Assembly (NCBI RefSeq): GCF_000307775.2
Contig: NZ_KK020676.1
Coordinates: 1,199,767-1,263,766 of the forward strand
DNA: 64,000 nt
Reading direction: 5' to 3'
From: Stutzerimonas stutzeri KOS6
GTDB taxonomy: Bacteria > Pseudomonadota > Gammaproteobacteria > Pseudomonadales > Pseudomonadaceae
Within the stretch, counting starts at the first letter, position 1. Every line of letters starts with the position of its first letter. A program made the translations under genes and the position numbers. Below the pieces are notes generated by a model. That model saw only the letters and a list, made by a program, of their open reading frames with translations, was not told the origin of the DNA and ran no database searches. Of the stretch, positions 56,821 to 64,000 are shown in pieces.

Positions 56821-57516
56821 ATGTCGGGCCATATCAAACTCTGGGATGCGCCGCTGCGGCTGTTTCACTGGCTGTTCGCCGGCACGGTAATCGCAGCCGT
56901 CGTCACGGGCTGGGTCGGCGGCAACCTGATGCCCTGGCATGGCCGACTCGGACTGCTGGTGCTGGGCCTGCTGGTGTTTCGCCTGATCTGGGGCTTCGTC
57001 GGTTCGACCTACGCCCGCTGGGCGAGGATCTTCGCTGCGACCGTCGGCGTGAAGGACTATCTGCAGGGCAACTGGCGCGAAGCCGGGCACAACCCGTTGG
57101 GCGCGTTCTCCGTGCTGGCCATGCTGCTGCTGGTGGGCTTCCAGGTCGCCAGCGGGTTGATGGCGACCGACGACATCGCCTTCCAGGGCCCGCTCCATGC
57201 GTTGGTCAGCAGCGAAACCGGCAGCGCGCTGAGTGGCCTGCATCGGCAGTCGAAGTGGTTGCTGCTGGTGCTGATCGGCATGCACATCGCGGCGATCGGC
57301 TACTACACACTGGTCATGCGTCGGTCGCTGGTGCGCGCGATGATCGTGGGCCGGGCGCAGCGTGCGCATGAAAGCCAGCAGGACGCGCGAGGTGGGTCGA
57401 CGTTAGCGGCTGCTCTGGCGATCACACTGGCAGCCGGCTGTGTCTGGGGCGTACAGTCGGTCGGCGACTGGGCCAGGCCGGAGCCTGCTGCCGAGGCGCC
57501 GAGCCTCGACTGGTAA
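56821..57516 (+). CDS. Cytochrome b561-type membrane protein
   Basis: 231 residues from ATG 56821 (GAGAGG eight bases upstream). Four hydrophobic helices carry the haem-ligand histidines: PLRLFHWLF (helix 1), MPWHGRLG (helix 2), GLHRQSKWLLL and IGMHIAAIGYY (helices 3 and 4), as in bacterial cytochrome b561/Ni-Fe hydrogenase b-type subunits. A less conserved periplasmic tail follows. It probably passes electrons from the quinone pool to a periplasmic acceptor. The neighbouring cytochrome c' gene is convergent, so the two do not share a transcript, but a functional link is likely. First core gene after the island. Confidence 0.88.
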   Translation: MSGHIKLWDAPLRLFHWLFAGTVIAAVVTGWVGGNLMPWHGRLGLLVLGLLVFRLIWGFVGSTYARWARIFAATVGVKDYLQGNWREAGHNPLGAFSVLAMLLLVGFQVASGLMATDDIAFQGPLHALVSSETGSALSGLHRQSKWLLLVLIGMHIAAIGYYTLVMRRSLVRAMIVGRAQRAHESQQDARGGSTLAAALAITLAAGCVWGVQSVGDWARPEPAAEAPSLDW

Positions 57517-57546
57517 GCACGGCCGGCGGACCTTCGCCGGCCGTGC
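57517..57546. terminator. Strong terminator hairpin between convergent cytochrome genes
   Basis: GCACGGCCGGCG and CGCCGGCCGTGC form a perfect 12-bp stem with a six-base loop directly after the b561 stop. It can serve both strands. Confidence 0.8.
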
Positions 57547-57645
57547 TTGAGCGCCAGCCCACCGTGCGTTCACCCGGCTTGGACCACGCTTGGCTGGCTA
57601 AAGCCCGCCTTACGATACAGGCCCAGCCGGACCTCGGGTGGTCAG

Positions 57646-58110
57646 TCAGTCGGCGCGGAACTTGTCGTGGCAGGACTTGCAGCTGCCGCCAACATCACCA
57701 AAGGCCTTCTTGATGGCGGCCTGATCGCCTTCTGCGGCGACCTTGGCAAGCTGGTTGGCGGCGGCGGTGAAGTTGCGGCCGATCTGCCCGGCTTCGTCGA
57801 GGTTCTGGAAGAACTCCGGCTTCAGGCGAGTCGCCTTGCCCAGTTGCTCGGTGGTGGTGTCCGGGCTGTACAGGCTGCCCATGCCGGAGTTGGCGATGGC
57901 GGCAATGGCATTGGCGGCGGCGGCCACCTTGGCCTGGTCATAGGGCTCCTTGCCTTCGACGACCTGGGCCTTGATCTTGCCCATGTTCCAGGACATGAAC
58001 TGGTAGCCCGCCTGGCGTGTTTCCACCATTTCTTCCGGTTTCAGTTGCGCCTGGGCGGCCGTGCTGGCCAGCAGGATGGCGGCCAGTGCGCCTGTCATCA
58101 ATGCTTTCAA
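57646..58110 (-). CDS. Cytochrome c'/c556 family protein
   Basis: 154 residues from a TTG at 58110, chosen because GGAG lies six bases upstream; ATG four codons later is an alternative. Signal peptide KALMTGALAAILLASTAAQAQ (cleaved after AQA), a four-helix body, and the haem-binding CKSCH near the C-terminus (about 145-149), the usual place in cytochrome c' and c556. It is a soluble periplasmic haem protein that binds NO or acts in electron transfer. Confidence 0.93.
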   Translation of the reverse strand: MKALMTGALAAILLASTAAQAQLKPEEMVETRQAGYQFMSWNMGKIKAQVVEGKEPYDQAKVAAAANAIAAIANSGMGSLYSPDTTTEQLGKATRLKPEFFQNLDEAGQIGRNFTAAANQLAKVAAEGDQAAIKKAFGDVGGSCKSCHDKFRAD

Positions 58111-58419
58111 GGGTAACTCCTCAACAATCCATGGATGTCGGCGGCTGGCGCCGCCAGCCCGGACTATACCGCGACCGGCAGCCGTGATTGGGTAACAAGG
58201 CGTGACAGGCGTCACTGCGACGCAATCCATCAGGCTGGCCTATGGCGCGACGACGTTCTGCGTCATGAACTTGCCCGCGAGGCAATTGCGGTCCTAGCAT
58301 GGTCGCTTTCCAGCTGGGTGGCGCGGCGGAACCGGGCATCGAAGGACGGTTCAGATGATCGTCGCGTTCGCCAAACTTTCTGCAGCGGGCTTGCCGCTAC
58401 TGATGCCGAGGAGGCTGCC
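58111..58419. other. Divergent promoter region cytochrome c'/gabD
   Basis: 309 bp without a gene, between two diverging starts, so both promoters must lie here. I see no clear consensus box or operator palindrome. Confidence 0.5.
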
Positions 58420-59868
58420 ATGCAACTCAAAGACACCGCCCTGTTCCGCCAGCAGGCCTATATCGATGGCGCCTGGGTGGATGCCGACACCGGCCAGACC
58501 ATCAGCGTGAACAACCCGGCGACCGGCGAGACGCTCGGCACGGTACCGAAGATGGGCGCGGAGGAAACCCGCCGTGCCATCGATGCCGCCGAGCGCGCGC
58601 TGCCGGCCTGGCGTGATCTGACCGCCAAGGAACGTTCGCAGAAGCTGCGCCGCTGGTTCGAGCTGATGATGGAGAACCAGGACGACCTGGGCCGGCTGAT
58701 GACGCTCGAGCAGGGCAAGCCGCTGGCCGAAGCCAAGGGCGAGATCGCCTATGCCGCTTCCTTCATCGAGTGGTTCGCCGAGGAAGCCAAGCGCGTCTAT
58801 GGCGACACCATCCCCGGCCACCAGAAGGACAAGCGCATCATCGTCATCAAGCAGCCGATCGGTGTGACGGCGGCCATCACCCCGTGGAACTTCCCGGCGG
58901 CGATGATCACCCGCAAGGCCGGTCCGGCGCTGGCGGCCGGCTGCACCATGGTGATCAAGCCGGCCTCGCAGACGCCGTTCTCGGCGCTGGCGATGGTCGA
59001 GCTGGCCGAGCGTGCCGGCATACCCAAGGGTGTGCTCAGCGTGGTCACCGGATCGGCCGGCGACATCGGCAACGAGCTGACTGCCAACCCCAAGGTGCGC
59101 AAGATCTCCTTCACCGGTTCCACCGAAGTCGGCGCCAAGCTGATGGAGCAGTGCGCGCCGGGGATCAAGAAGGTTTCTCTGGAGCTGGGTGGCAATGCGC
59201 CGTTCATCGTCTTCGACGACGCCGATCTGGACGAGGCCGTGAAGGGCGCCATGCAGTCCAAGTACCGCAATGCCGGGCAGACCTGTGTATGCGTCAACCG
59301 CATCTACGTGCAGGACGGCGTGTACGAGGCCTTTGCCGAGAAATTCCAGGCGGCGGTGGCCAAGCTGCGGGTCGGCAATGGCCTGGAGGATGGCACGGAT
59401 ATCGGTCCGCTGATCGACGAGCGTGCCGCCGCCAAGGTCCGCGAGCACATCGAGGACGCCGTTGCTCAGGGCGCGCGTCTGGTGGCAGGCGGCCAGGCAC
59501 ATGCGATGGGCGGCAGCTATTTCGAGCCGACCGTACTGGTCAACGTACCGGACAGTGCCAAGGTGGCCAAGGAAGAGACTTTCGGCCCGCTGGCGCCATT
59601 GTTCCGCTTCAAGGACGAGGCCGAGGCCATCGCCAAGGCCAACGACACCGAGTTCGGGCTGGCCTCCTATTTCTACGCCCGCGACCTGGGGCGTGTATTC
59701 CGCGTTGCCGAAGCGCTGGAGTACGGCATGGTTGGCATCAATACCGGGCTGATTTCCACCGAAGTGGCGCCGTTCGGTGGGGTCAAGTCGTCCGGCCTCG
59801 GTCGTGAAGGCTCCAAGTACGGAATCGAGGACTACCTGGAAATCAAGTATCTGTGCATGGGCATCTGA
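58420..59868 (+). CDS. gabD: NADP-dependent succinate-semialdehyde dehydrogenase
   Basis: 482 residues, exactly the length of GabD, from ATG 58420. Aldehyde dehydrogenase motifs: TPWNFPAAMITRK, FTGSTEVG, LELGGNAPFIVFDDAD (general base Glu) and NAGQTCVCVNR with the catalytic Cys (about 287). The C-terminus KSSGLGREGSKYGIEDYLEIKY is typical of the GabD branch. It oxidises succinate semialdehyde to succinate in GABA degradation. No gabT is adjacent, so its regulation is separate here. Confidence 0.95.
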   Translation: MQLKDTALFRQQAYIDGAWVDADTGQTISVNNPATGETLGTVPKMGAEETRRAIDAAERALPAWRDLTAKERSQKLRRWFELMMENQDDLGRLMTLEQGKPLAEAKGEIAYAASFIEWFAEEAKRVYGDTIPGHQKDKRIIVIKQPIGVTAAITPWNFPAAMITRKAGPALAAGCTMVIKPASQTPFSALAMVELAERAGIPKGVLSVVTGSAGDIGNELTANPKVRKISFTGSTEVGAKLMEQCAPGIKKVSLELGGNAPFIVFDDADLDEAVKGAMQSKYRNAGQTCVCVNRIYVQDGVYEAFAEKFQAAVAKLRVGNGLEDGTDIGPLIDERAAAKVREHIEDAVAQGARLVAGGQAHAMGGSYFEPTVLVNVPDSAKVAKEETFGPLAPLFRFKDEAEAIAKANDTEFGLASYFYARDLGRVFRVAEALEYGMVGINTGLISTEVAPFGGVKSSGLGREGSKYGIEDYLEIKYLCMGI

Positions 59869-59919
59869 GCCCTACGATAGTCATAGAGGCTGGCTGTCGC
59901 TCATTTCTGCAGGCAGAAT

Positions 59920-59937
59920 CGCGCCCCCTGCGGCGCG
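59920..59937 (+). terminator. Terminator after gabD
   Basis: CGCGCC and GGCGCG form a 6-bp GC stem around CCCTGC, followed by a T-rich GTTCCTTCTTCC. Confidence 0.55.
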
Positions 59938-60013
59938 GTTCCTTCTTCCTGGACGTATCGCATGCCCACCATGCCGTCGCCAGGCTGCGGCGCAATCGCC
60001 AGCGAGTCATGCA

Positions 60014-61216
60014 GTGAGCATCCCCCAAGTCTCCTTCGTTCTGGTCGCCTATAACGAGCCCTGGCGGGCGGATCAGCTCTGCCAGCTGGTTCGCGAACTG
60101 CGCCCGGGCATGCGCGTGCAGCCGGCGCCCGACGGTCATGCAGCCTTGGCCGAGTGCAAGCGTGAGGTGCCCAGCCTGCTGATCATCGACGGTGAGCTGG
60201 ACGGCCTCGATGGTCCCCAACTGCTGCGTGAGCTGCGTCGACACGCACCGACCCAGCGGCTGCCCTGCGTGCTGATCAGCTCGCGCACCGACATTGCCAG
60301 CGTGCATGCCGTGCTCCCGCTCGCTCCGGCGGGCTATCTCGGTAAACCCTATGATCTCGACGATCTGCGCAAGCGGCTGGACAGACTGTTGCCGCGTTCG
60401 GCCGGCCGGGGCGGTGCCCCGGTCGTTGCGGCAGCCGATGACCTGGACGGTTTTCTCGAGCGCATGCGCCCGCATAACCGGGGAGGGCCGTTGCAGGACG
60501 CCGTACTGACGGCGTTGCAGCGTCTGCAGGGCGGCGACCAGGATTTTGCCGAACTGGAGCAATTGCTGATCTGCGATCCGCAGGTAACGGCCCGCCTGAT
60601 CAGCGTCGCCAGCAACGCAGCGCAACCGCCGACGCCATGCCTGAGCCTGGCGCAGGCGCAACGCCAGCTGGGTGCCGCACGAAGTCTGCAGCTGGTGAGC
60701 GAACTGGCGCAGCAGCACAACGCCCGGCTGGCGGAGCCGCGTCTTGCCGAATTGGCCGCGCAGCTCAGTGCGCAGGCGCTGGGTACGGCTCGGCTGGCGA
60801 ACTGGCTGGCATGCCAGTTGAAGCTGGACAGTGAGCTCTGCTTCAGCGCGGGCCTGCTGCAGAACATCGGCGAGCTGGCGCTGCTGCGCAGCCTGCAGGA
60901 GTGGCTCGACAGCGGTGGTGCGCTGGACGAGTCGAACCTGCAGCGCTGCCTGCACGAGCGGGCTGCGGGTTTCGGTTCGGCGCTGCGCGCGCAATGGGCG
61001 CTGCCGCTGGAACTGCGCGAAGTGATCAGCGCCTATTACGCTCTGGGTGCCGGCGTGCTGCGTCGTGAAGCGCTGGTGCTCAACCTGACCCGGTTGCTGA
61101 TCGAACTGCCTGGCGATGCCACGCCGGCCAGCCTGGCGGGCGAGCGTACGGTGCGCCTGCTGCGGCTGGATCCCGGCCTGCTCGACGAGGCACCGCGTCA
61201 CGCCTTTCCAGGCTGA
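60014..61216 (+). CDS. Response regulator with HDOD output domain
   Basis: 400 residues from GTG 60014 (weak ribosome site). An N-terminal receiver domain with SLLIIDGELDGLDG (phospho-acceptor Asp about 57), LISSRTD and GYLGKPYD (conserved Lys, about 116) is followed by an HDOD domain (about 165-370: LLICDPQVTARLISVASN, and ELCFSAGLLQNIGELALL), a helical signalling domain that replaces HD-GYP in many Pseudomonas regulators. No histidine kinase gene is near. It is probably a sensor-regulator of chemotaxis or stress genes; the output is unknown. Confidence 0.85.
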   Translation: MSIPQVSFVLVAYNEPWRADQLCQLVRELRPGMRVQPAPDGHAALAECKREVPSLLIIDGELDGLDGPQLLRELRRHAPTQRLPCVLISSRTDIASVHAVLPLAPAGYLGKPYDLDDLRKRLDRLLPRSAGRGGAPVVAAADDLDGFLERMRPHNRGGPLQDAVLTALQRLQGGDQDFAELEQLLICDPQVTARLISVASNAAQPPTPCLSLAQAQRQLGAARSLQLVSELAQQHNARLAEPRLAELAAQLSAQALGTARLANWLACQLKLDSELCFSAGLLQNIGELALLRSLQEWLDSGGALDESNLQRCLHERAAGFGSALRAQWALPLELREVISAYYALGAGVLRREALVLNLTRLLIELPGDATPASLAGERTVRLLRLDPGLLDEAPRHAFPG

Positions 61217-61446
61217 TGCCGCCGCGCCGGCTTTGGCGCGATATTCGTCTGATCGATAGTGCTGCCCAAGGCCGTGCCGGTCCCGCGGAATGCCGCTATT
61301 GGCGCGCCTGCGCTGGTATCGCCCGGATTTGCGCTCGACGGCGCCATCCTATCGACATGCGCAGCGTGACTCCTTTATTCTGCTGTGCGAAACATGATTC
61401 CGTGAATTAACAAATCCAATCAAGCAATTCAAAGCGGAGGCCAGTC

Positions 61447-63552
61447 ATGACGGATGTCGTACGGCTTGAAGTTCAGGGCGACATTGCCCTGATCACGGTC
61501 AGCAACCCACCGGTCAACGCCCTCGGTCACGCCGTGCGTGCAGGGCTGCTGCAAGCCTTTCAGGATGCCGAAACCGATTCCCGGGTTCGAGCCGTGATCC
61601 TGATTTGCCAGGGCAGCACCTTTATCGCAGGGGCTGACATCAAGGAATTCGGCAAGCCGCCGCAGGCGCCGAGCCTGCCGGAGGTGATCGACACCATCGA
61701 AAGCTGCAGCAAGCCGAGCGTCGCGGTGATCCACGGCACCGCCCTGGGTGGCGGGCTGGAGGTCGCGCTGGGCTGTCATTACCGCATTGCCCGTAAAGAC
61801 GCCAAGGTCGGTCTGCCGGAAGTGAAGCTGGGTTTGTTGCCAGGCGCTGGTGGCACCCAGCGACTGCCGCGCCTGGCCGGGGTGGCCAAGGCGCTGGACA
61901 TGATTGTCAGCGGCCAGCCGATCAGTGCTGCCGAGGCGCTCGAGCACACCATCATCGACGAGCTGTTCGAGGGGGAGCTGGCCGCGGCGGGCATTGGTTT
62001 TGCGCGGCGCCTGCTCGACGATGGCCGCGGGCCGCGTCGCAGCGGCGAGCAGACGCGTGGCCTGGAGGGCGCTGACAACGAGGCGCTGATCCGCGCCAAG
62101 CATGCCGAGGTGGCCAAGCGCATGCCGGGGCTGTTCTCGCCGCTGCGTTGCGTCGCCGCCGTCGAAGCCGCGGTCAAGCTGCCGCTGGCCGAGGGCCTCA
62201 AGCGTGAGCGAGAGCTGTTCGTCGAATGCCTGAACTCGCCGCAGCGCGGTGCGCTGGTGCATTCCTTCTTCGCTGAGCGCCAGGCCAGCAAGATTAATGA
62301 TTTGCCGGCCGACGTGAAGCCACGCGCAATCAATAGCGCCGCGGTGATTGGCGGCGGCACCATGGGGGTGGGCATCGCCCTGAGCTTCGCCAATGCCGGC
62401 TTGCCGGTGAAGCTGCTGGAAATCAATGAAGACGCCCTGCTGCGCGGCCTGCAGCGTGCCCGCGATACCTACGCGGCGAGCGTCAAGCGCGGCAGCCTGA
62501 CCGAGGAGGCCATGGAGAAACGCCTGAGCCTGGTCACCGGCGTCACCGATTACGGTGCCCTTGCCGATGCCGACGTGGTGGTCGAAGCGGTATTCGAGGA
62601 CATGGACGTCAAGCGGCAGGTCTTCGAGCAGCTCGATGCCGTGTGCAAACCCGGCGCGATTCTCGCCTCGAACACGTCGTCGCTGGATCTGAACGCCATA
62701 GCCACGTTCACCAAGCGTCCTCAGGACGTGGTCGGCCTGCACTTCTTCAGCCCCGCCAACGTCATGCGCCTGCTCGAAGTCGTGCGCGGCGAGAAGACCA
62801 GCGACGACGTGCTGGCCACCGCCATGGCCATTGGCAAGCAGTTGAAGAAGGTGTCGGTGGTGGTCGGCGTCTGCGACGGCTTCGTTGGCAACCGCATGGT
62901 CTTCCAGTACGGCCGCGAAGCGGAATTCCTGCTGGAAGAGGGCGCCACGCCACAACAGGTCGACGCTGCGCTGCGCAACTTCGGCATGGCCATGGGGCCG
63001 TTCGCGATGCGCGATCTGTCCGGCCTGGACATCGGCCAGGCGATCCGCAAGCGCCAGCGCGCGACGCTGCCGGCGCACCTGGATTTCCCCACCGTCTCGG
63101 ACAAGCTCTGCGAAGCCGGCATGCTGGGGCAGAAGACCGGGGCCGGCTATTACCGCTACGAGCCGGGCAATCGCATGCCGCTGGAGAACCCTGCGCTGGC
63201 GCCTATGCTCGAAGCGGCCTCGCGGGAAAAAGGCATCGAGCGGCGCGAACTGGAGGAGCAGTACATCATCGAGCGGACCATCTTCGCGCTGGTCAACGAG
63301 GGCGCCAAGATTCTCGAAGAGGGCATCGCCCAGCGCTCCAGCGATATCGACGTGATCTACCTCAACGGCTACGGCTTCCCGGCTTTCCGTGGTGGCCCGA
63401 TGTTCTATGCCGACAGCGTCGGCCTGGACAAGGTGCTGGCGCGGGTCAGGGAGCTGCACGCACGCTGTGGCGACTGGTGGAAGCCGGCGCCGCTGCTGGA
63501 AAAACTGGCCGCCGAAGGCCGCACCTTCACCGAATGGCAGGCCGGGCAATGA
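61447..63552 (+). CDS. Bifunctional enoyl-CoA hydratase / 3-hydroxyacyl-CoA dehydrogenase
   Basis: 701 residues. Crotonase domain (about 1-190) with IAGADIKEFG and ALGGGLEVALGC as oxyanion loops; Glu residues in GLPEVKLGLLPGAGGTQ. NAD-binding 3-hydroxyacyl-CoA dehydrogenase domain with VIGGGTMGVGIA (about 299), SNTSSL and the catalytic VGLHFFSP (His about 430), then two C-terminal helical domains. It is the FadB/FadJ-type beta-oxidation enzyme, here without an adjacent thiolase gene. An acyl-CoA dehydrogenase follows 48 bases later, forming a degradation operon. A GGAGG ribosome site precedes the ATG. Confidence 0.94.
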   Translation: MTDVVRLEVQGDIALITVSNPPVNALGHAVRAGLLQAFQDAETDSRVRAVILICQGSTFIAGADIKEFGKPPQAPSLPEVIDTIESCSKPSVAVIHGTALGGGLEVALGCHYRIARKDAKVGLPEVKLGLLPGAGGTQRLPRLAGVAKALDMIVSGQPISAAEALEHTIIDELFEGELAAAGIGFARRLLDDGRGPRRSGEQTRGLEGADNEALIRAKHAEVAKRMPGLFSPLRCVAAVEAAVKLPLAEGLKRERELFVECLNSPQRGALVHSFFAERQASKINDLPADVKPRAINSAAVIGGGTMGVGIALSFANAGLPVKLLEINEDALLRGLQRARDTYAASVKRGSLTEEAMEKRLSLVTGVTDYGALADADVVVEAVFEDMDVKRQVFEQLDAVCKPGAILASNTSSLDLNAIATFTKRPQDVVGLHFFSPANVMRLLEVVRGEKTSDDVLATAMAIGKQLKKVSVVVGVCDGFVGNRMVFQYGREAEFLLEEGATPQQVDAALRNFGMAMGPFAMRDLSGLDIGQAIRKRQRATLPAHLDFPTVSDKLCEAGMLGQKTGAGYYRYEPGNRMPLENPALAPMLEAASREKGIERRELEEQYIIERTIFALVNEGAKILEEGIAQRSSDIDVIYLNGYGFPAFRGGPMFYADSVGLDKVLARVRELHARCGDWWKPAPLLEKLAAEGRTFTEWQAGQ

Positions 63553-63600
63553 GTGCCGCCCGCCTGCAATCTGCCGATCGGACATCGAGGACCTATCCAT

Positions 63601-64000
63601 GAACGTCAACTACACGGCCGAAGAGCTCGCCTTCCGCGACGAAGTGCGTGCCTTCCTGAAAAGCGAGCTGCCGGCGGACATCGCCGCCAAGGTCAAGCTC
63701 GGCAAGCACATGTCAAAGCAGGACCACCAGCGCTGGCAGCAGATCCTGGTCAAGCGCGGCTGGTATGCGCCGGGCTGGCCGGTGGAGCTTGGCGGCACCA
63801 CCTGGGGCCCGGTGGAAAAGCACATCTTCGACGAGGAGTGTGCCGCCTTCGGTGCGCCGCGCGCGGTGCCTTTCGGCGTCAACATGGTCGCCCCGGTGAT
63901 CATCAAATTCGGTACCCAGCAGCAGAAGGACTACTACCTGCCGCGCATCCTTTCCGGCGAGGACTGGTGGTGCCAGGGCTACTCCGAGCCGGGTGCCGGT
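63601..64000 (+). CDS. Acyl-CoA dehydrogenase (3' end off the window)
   Basis: 133 codons are present. The start MNVNYTAEELAFRDEVRAFL and the sequence RGWYAPGWPVELGG, KFGTQQQKDYYLPRILSGED and GYSEPGAG (FAD-contacting loop) are typical of the acyl-CoA dehydrogenase family. The catalytic base lies beyond the window. It supplies the enoyl-CoA substrate for the preceding enzyme. Confidence 0.92.

Noticed and set aside
59843-61201. 452-aa minus-strand frame
   Set aside because: Antisense shadow of the REC-HDOD gene; high-GC DNA gives long spurious frames.
61429-63609. 726-aa minus-strand frame
   Set aside because: Shadow of the hydratase/dehydrogenase gene, which has all catalytic motifs.

Overview
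The window looks like the chromosome of a gamma-proteobacterium of the Pseudomonas/Stutzerimonas type. The right-hand 7 kb is ordinary high-GC core metabolism: a b-type cytochrome, a cytochrome c', GabD, a REC-HDOD protein, a fused hydratase/3-hydroxyacyl-CoA dehydrogenase and an acyl-CoA dehydrogenase. The left-hand 56 kb is accessory DNA packed with anti-phage and mobility genes. A tRNA-Arg(CCG) gene with two broken copies of its 5' half separates the two parts. The species assignment is an inference from gene content and codon use, not a measurement.

Layout. (1) 1-8741, minus strand: a two-gene type III Druantia system, druH then druE; druE runs off the left edge. (2) 8785-10957: small accessory genes (a two-helix membrane protein, a BPSL0761-family protein, a DUF6088/AbiEi-like regulator and a protein of repeated HTH units). 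(3) 10958-17655: two matching CGCGCATGCGCG palindromes, then three translationally coupled genes, two of which are very large tyrosine recombinases. (4) 17674-19743: an integration module with an XRE repressor diverging from an excisionase-like gene and a DUF3596-type integrase, with two near-identical operator palindromes between them. (5) 19943-32146: a sigma54 activator with a CARF-like sensor domain, then hsdR-hsdM-hsdS, the stub of an AAA ATPase gene, two GTPases, a 5'-nucleotidase and a DUF262-HNH protein. (6) 32313-44228: a seven-gene operon with a TerY-type vWA protein, PP2C phosphatase and kinase (TerY-P triad), followed by an SF1 helicase, a wHTH protein, a coiled-coil McrB-like AAA+ protein and a DUF2357/McrC-like zinc-ribbon protein. 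(7) 44308-50378: a zinc-ribbon protein, then a coupled radical SAM - PHP hydrolase - PRTase-like - glycosyltransferase cassette, with a convergent GT9-like gene. (8) 50610-55336: a coupled pair, an HsdR-N/RecD-like helicase and a TPR protein with OB-like domains; then a small membrane protein. (9) tRNA-Arg, half-tRNA repeats, core genes.

The most interesting observation is regulatory. A sigma54-type -24/-12 promoter (GG-N10-GC) lies directly between the CARF-sigma54 activator and hsdR, a second with the same TTGGCACGG-like -24 box lies upstream of the TerY-P operon, and a degenerate third lies before the GTPase pair. This suggests one regulon: a nucleotide-sensing (CARF) activator switching on restriction, GTPases, a nucleotidase and a phospho-signalling helicase/nuclease operon on demand. 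No CRISPR array is visible, so the CARF ligand would have to come from elsewhere. No intact insertion sequence, rRNA operon or CRISPR array was seen.
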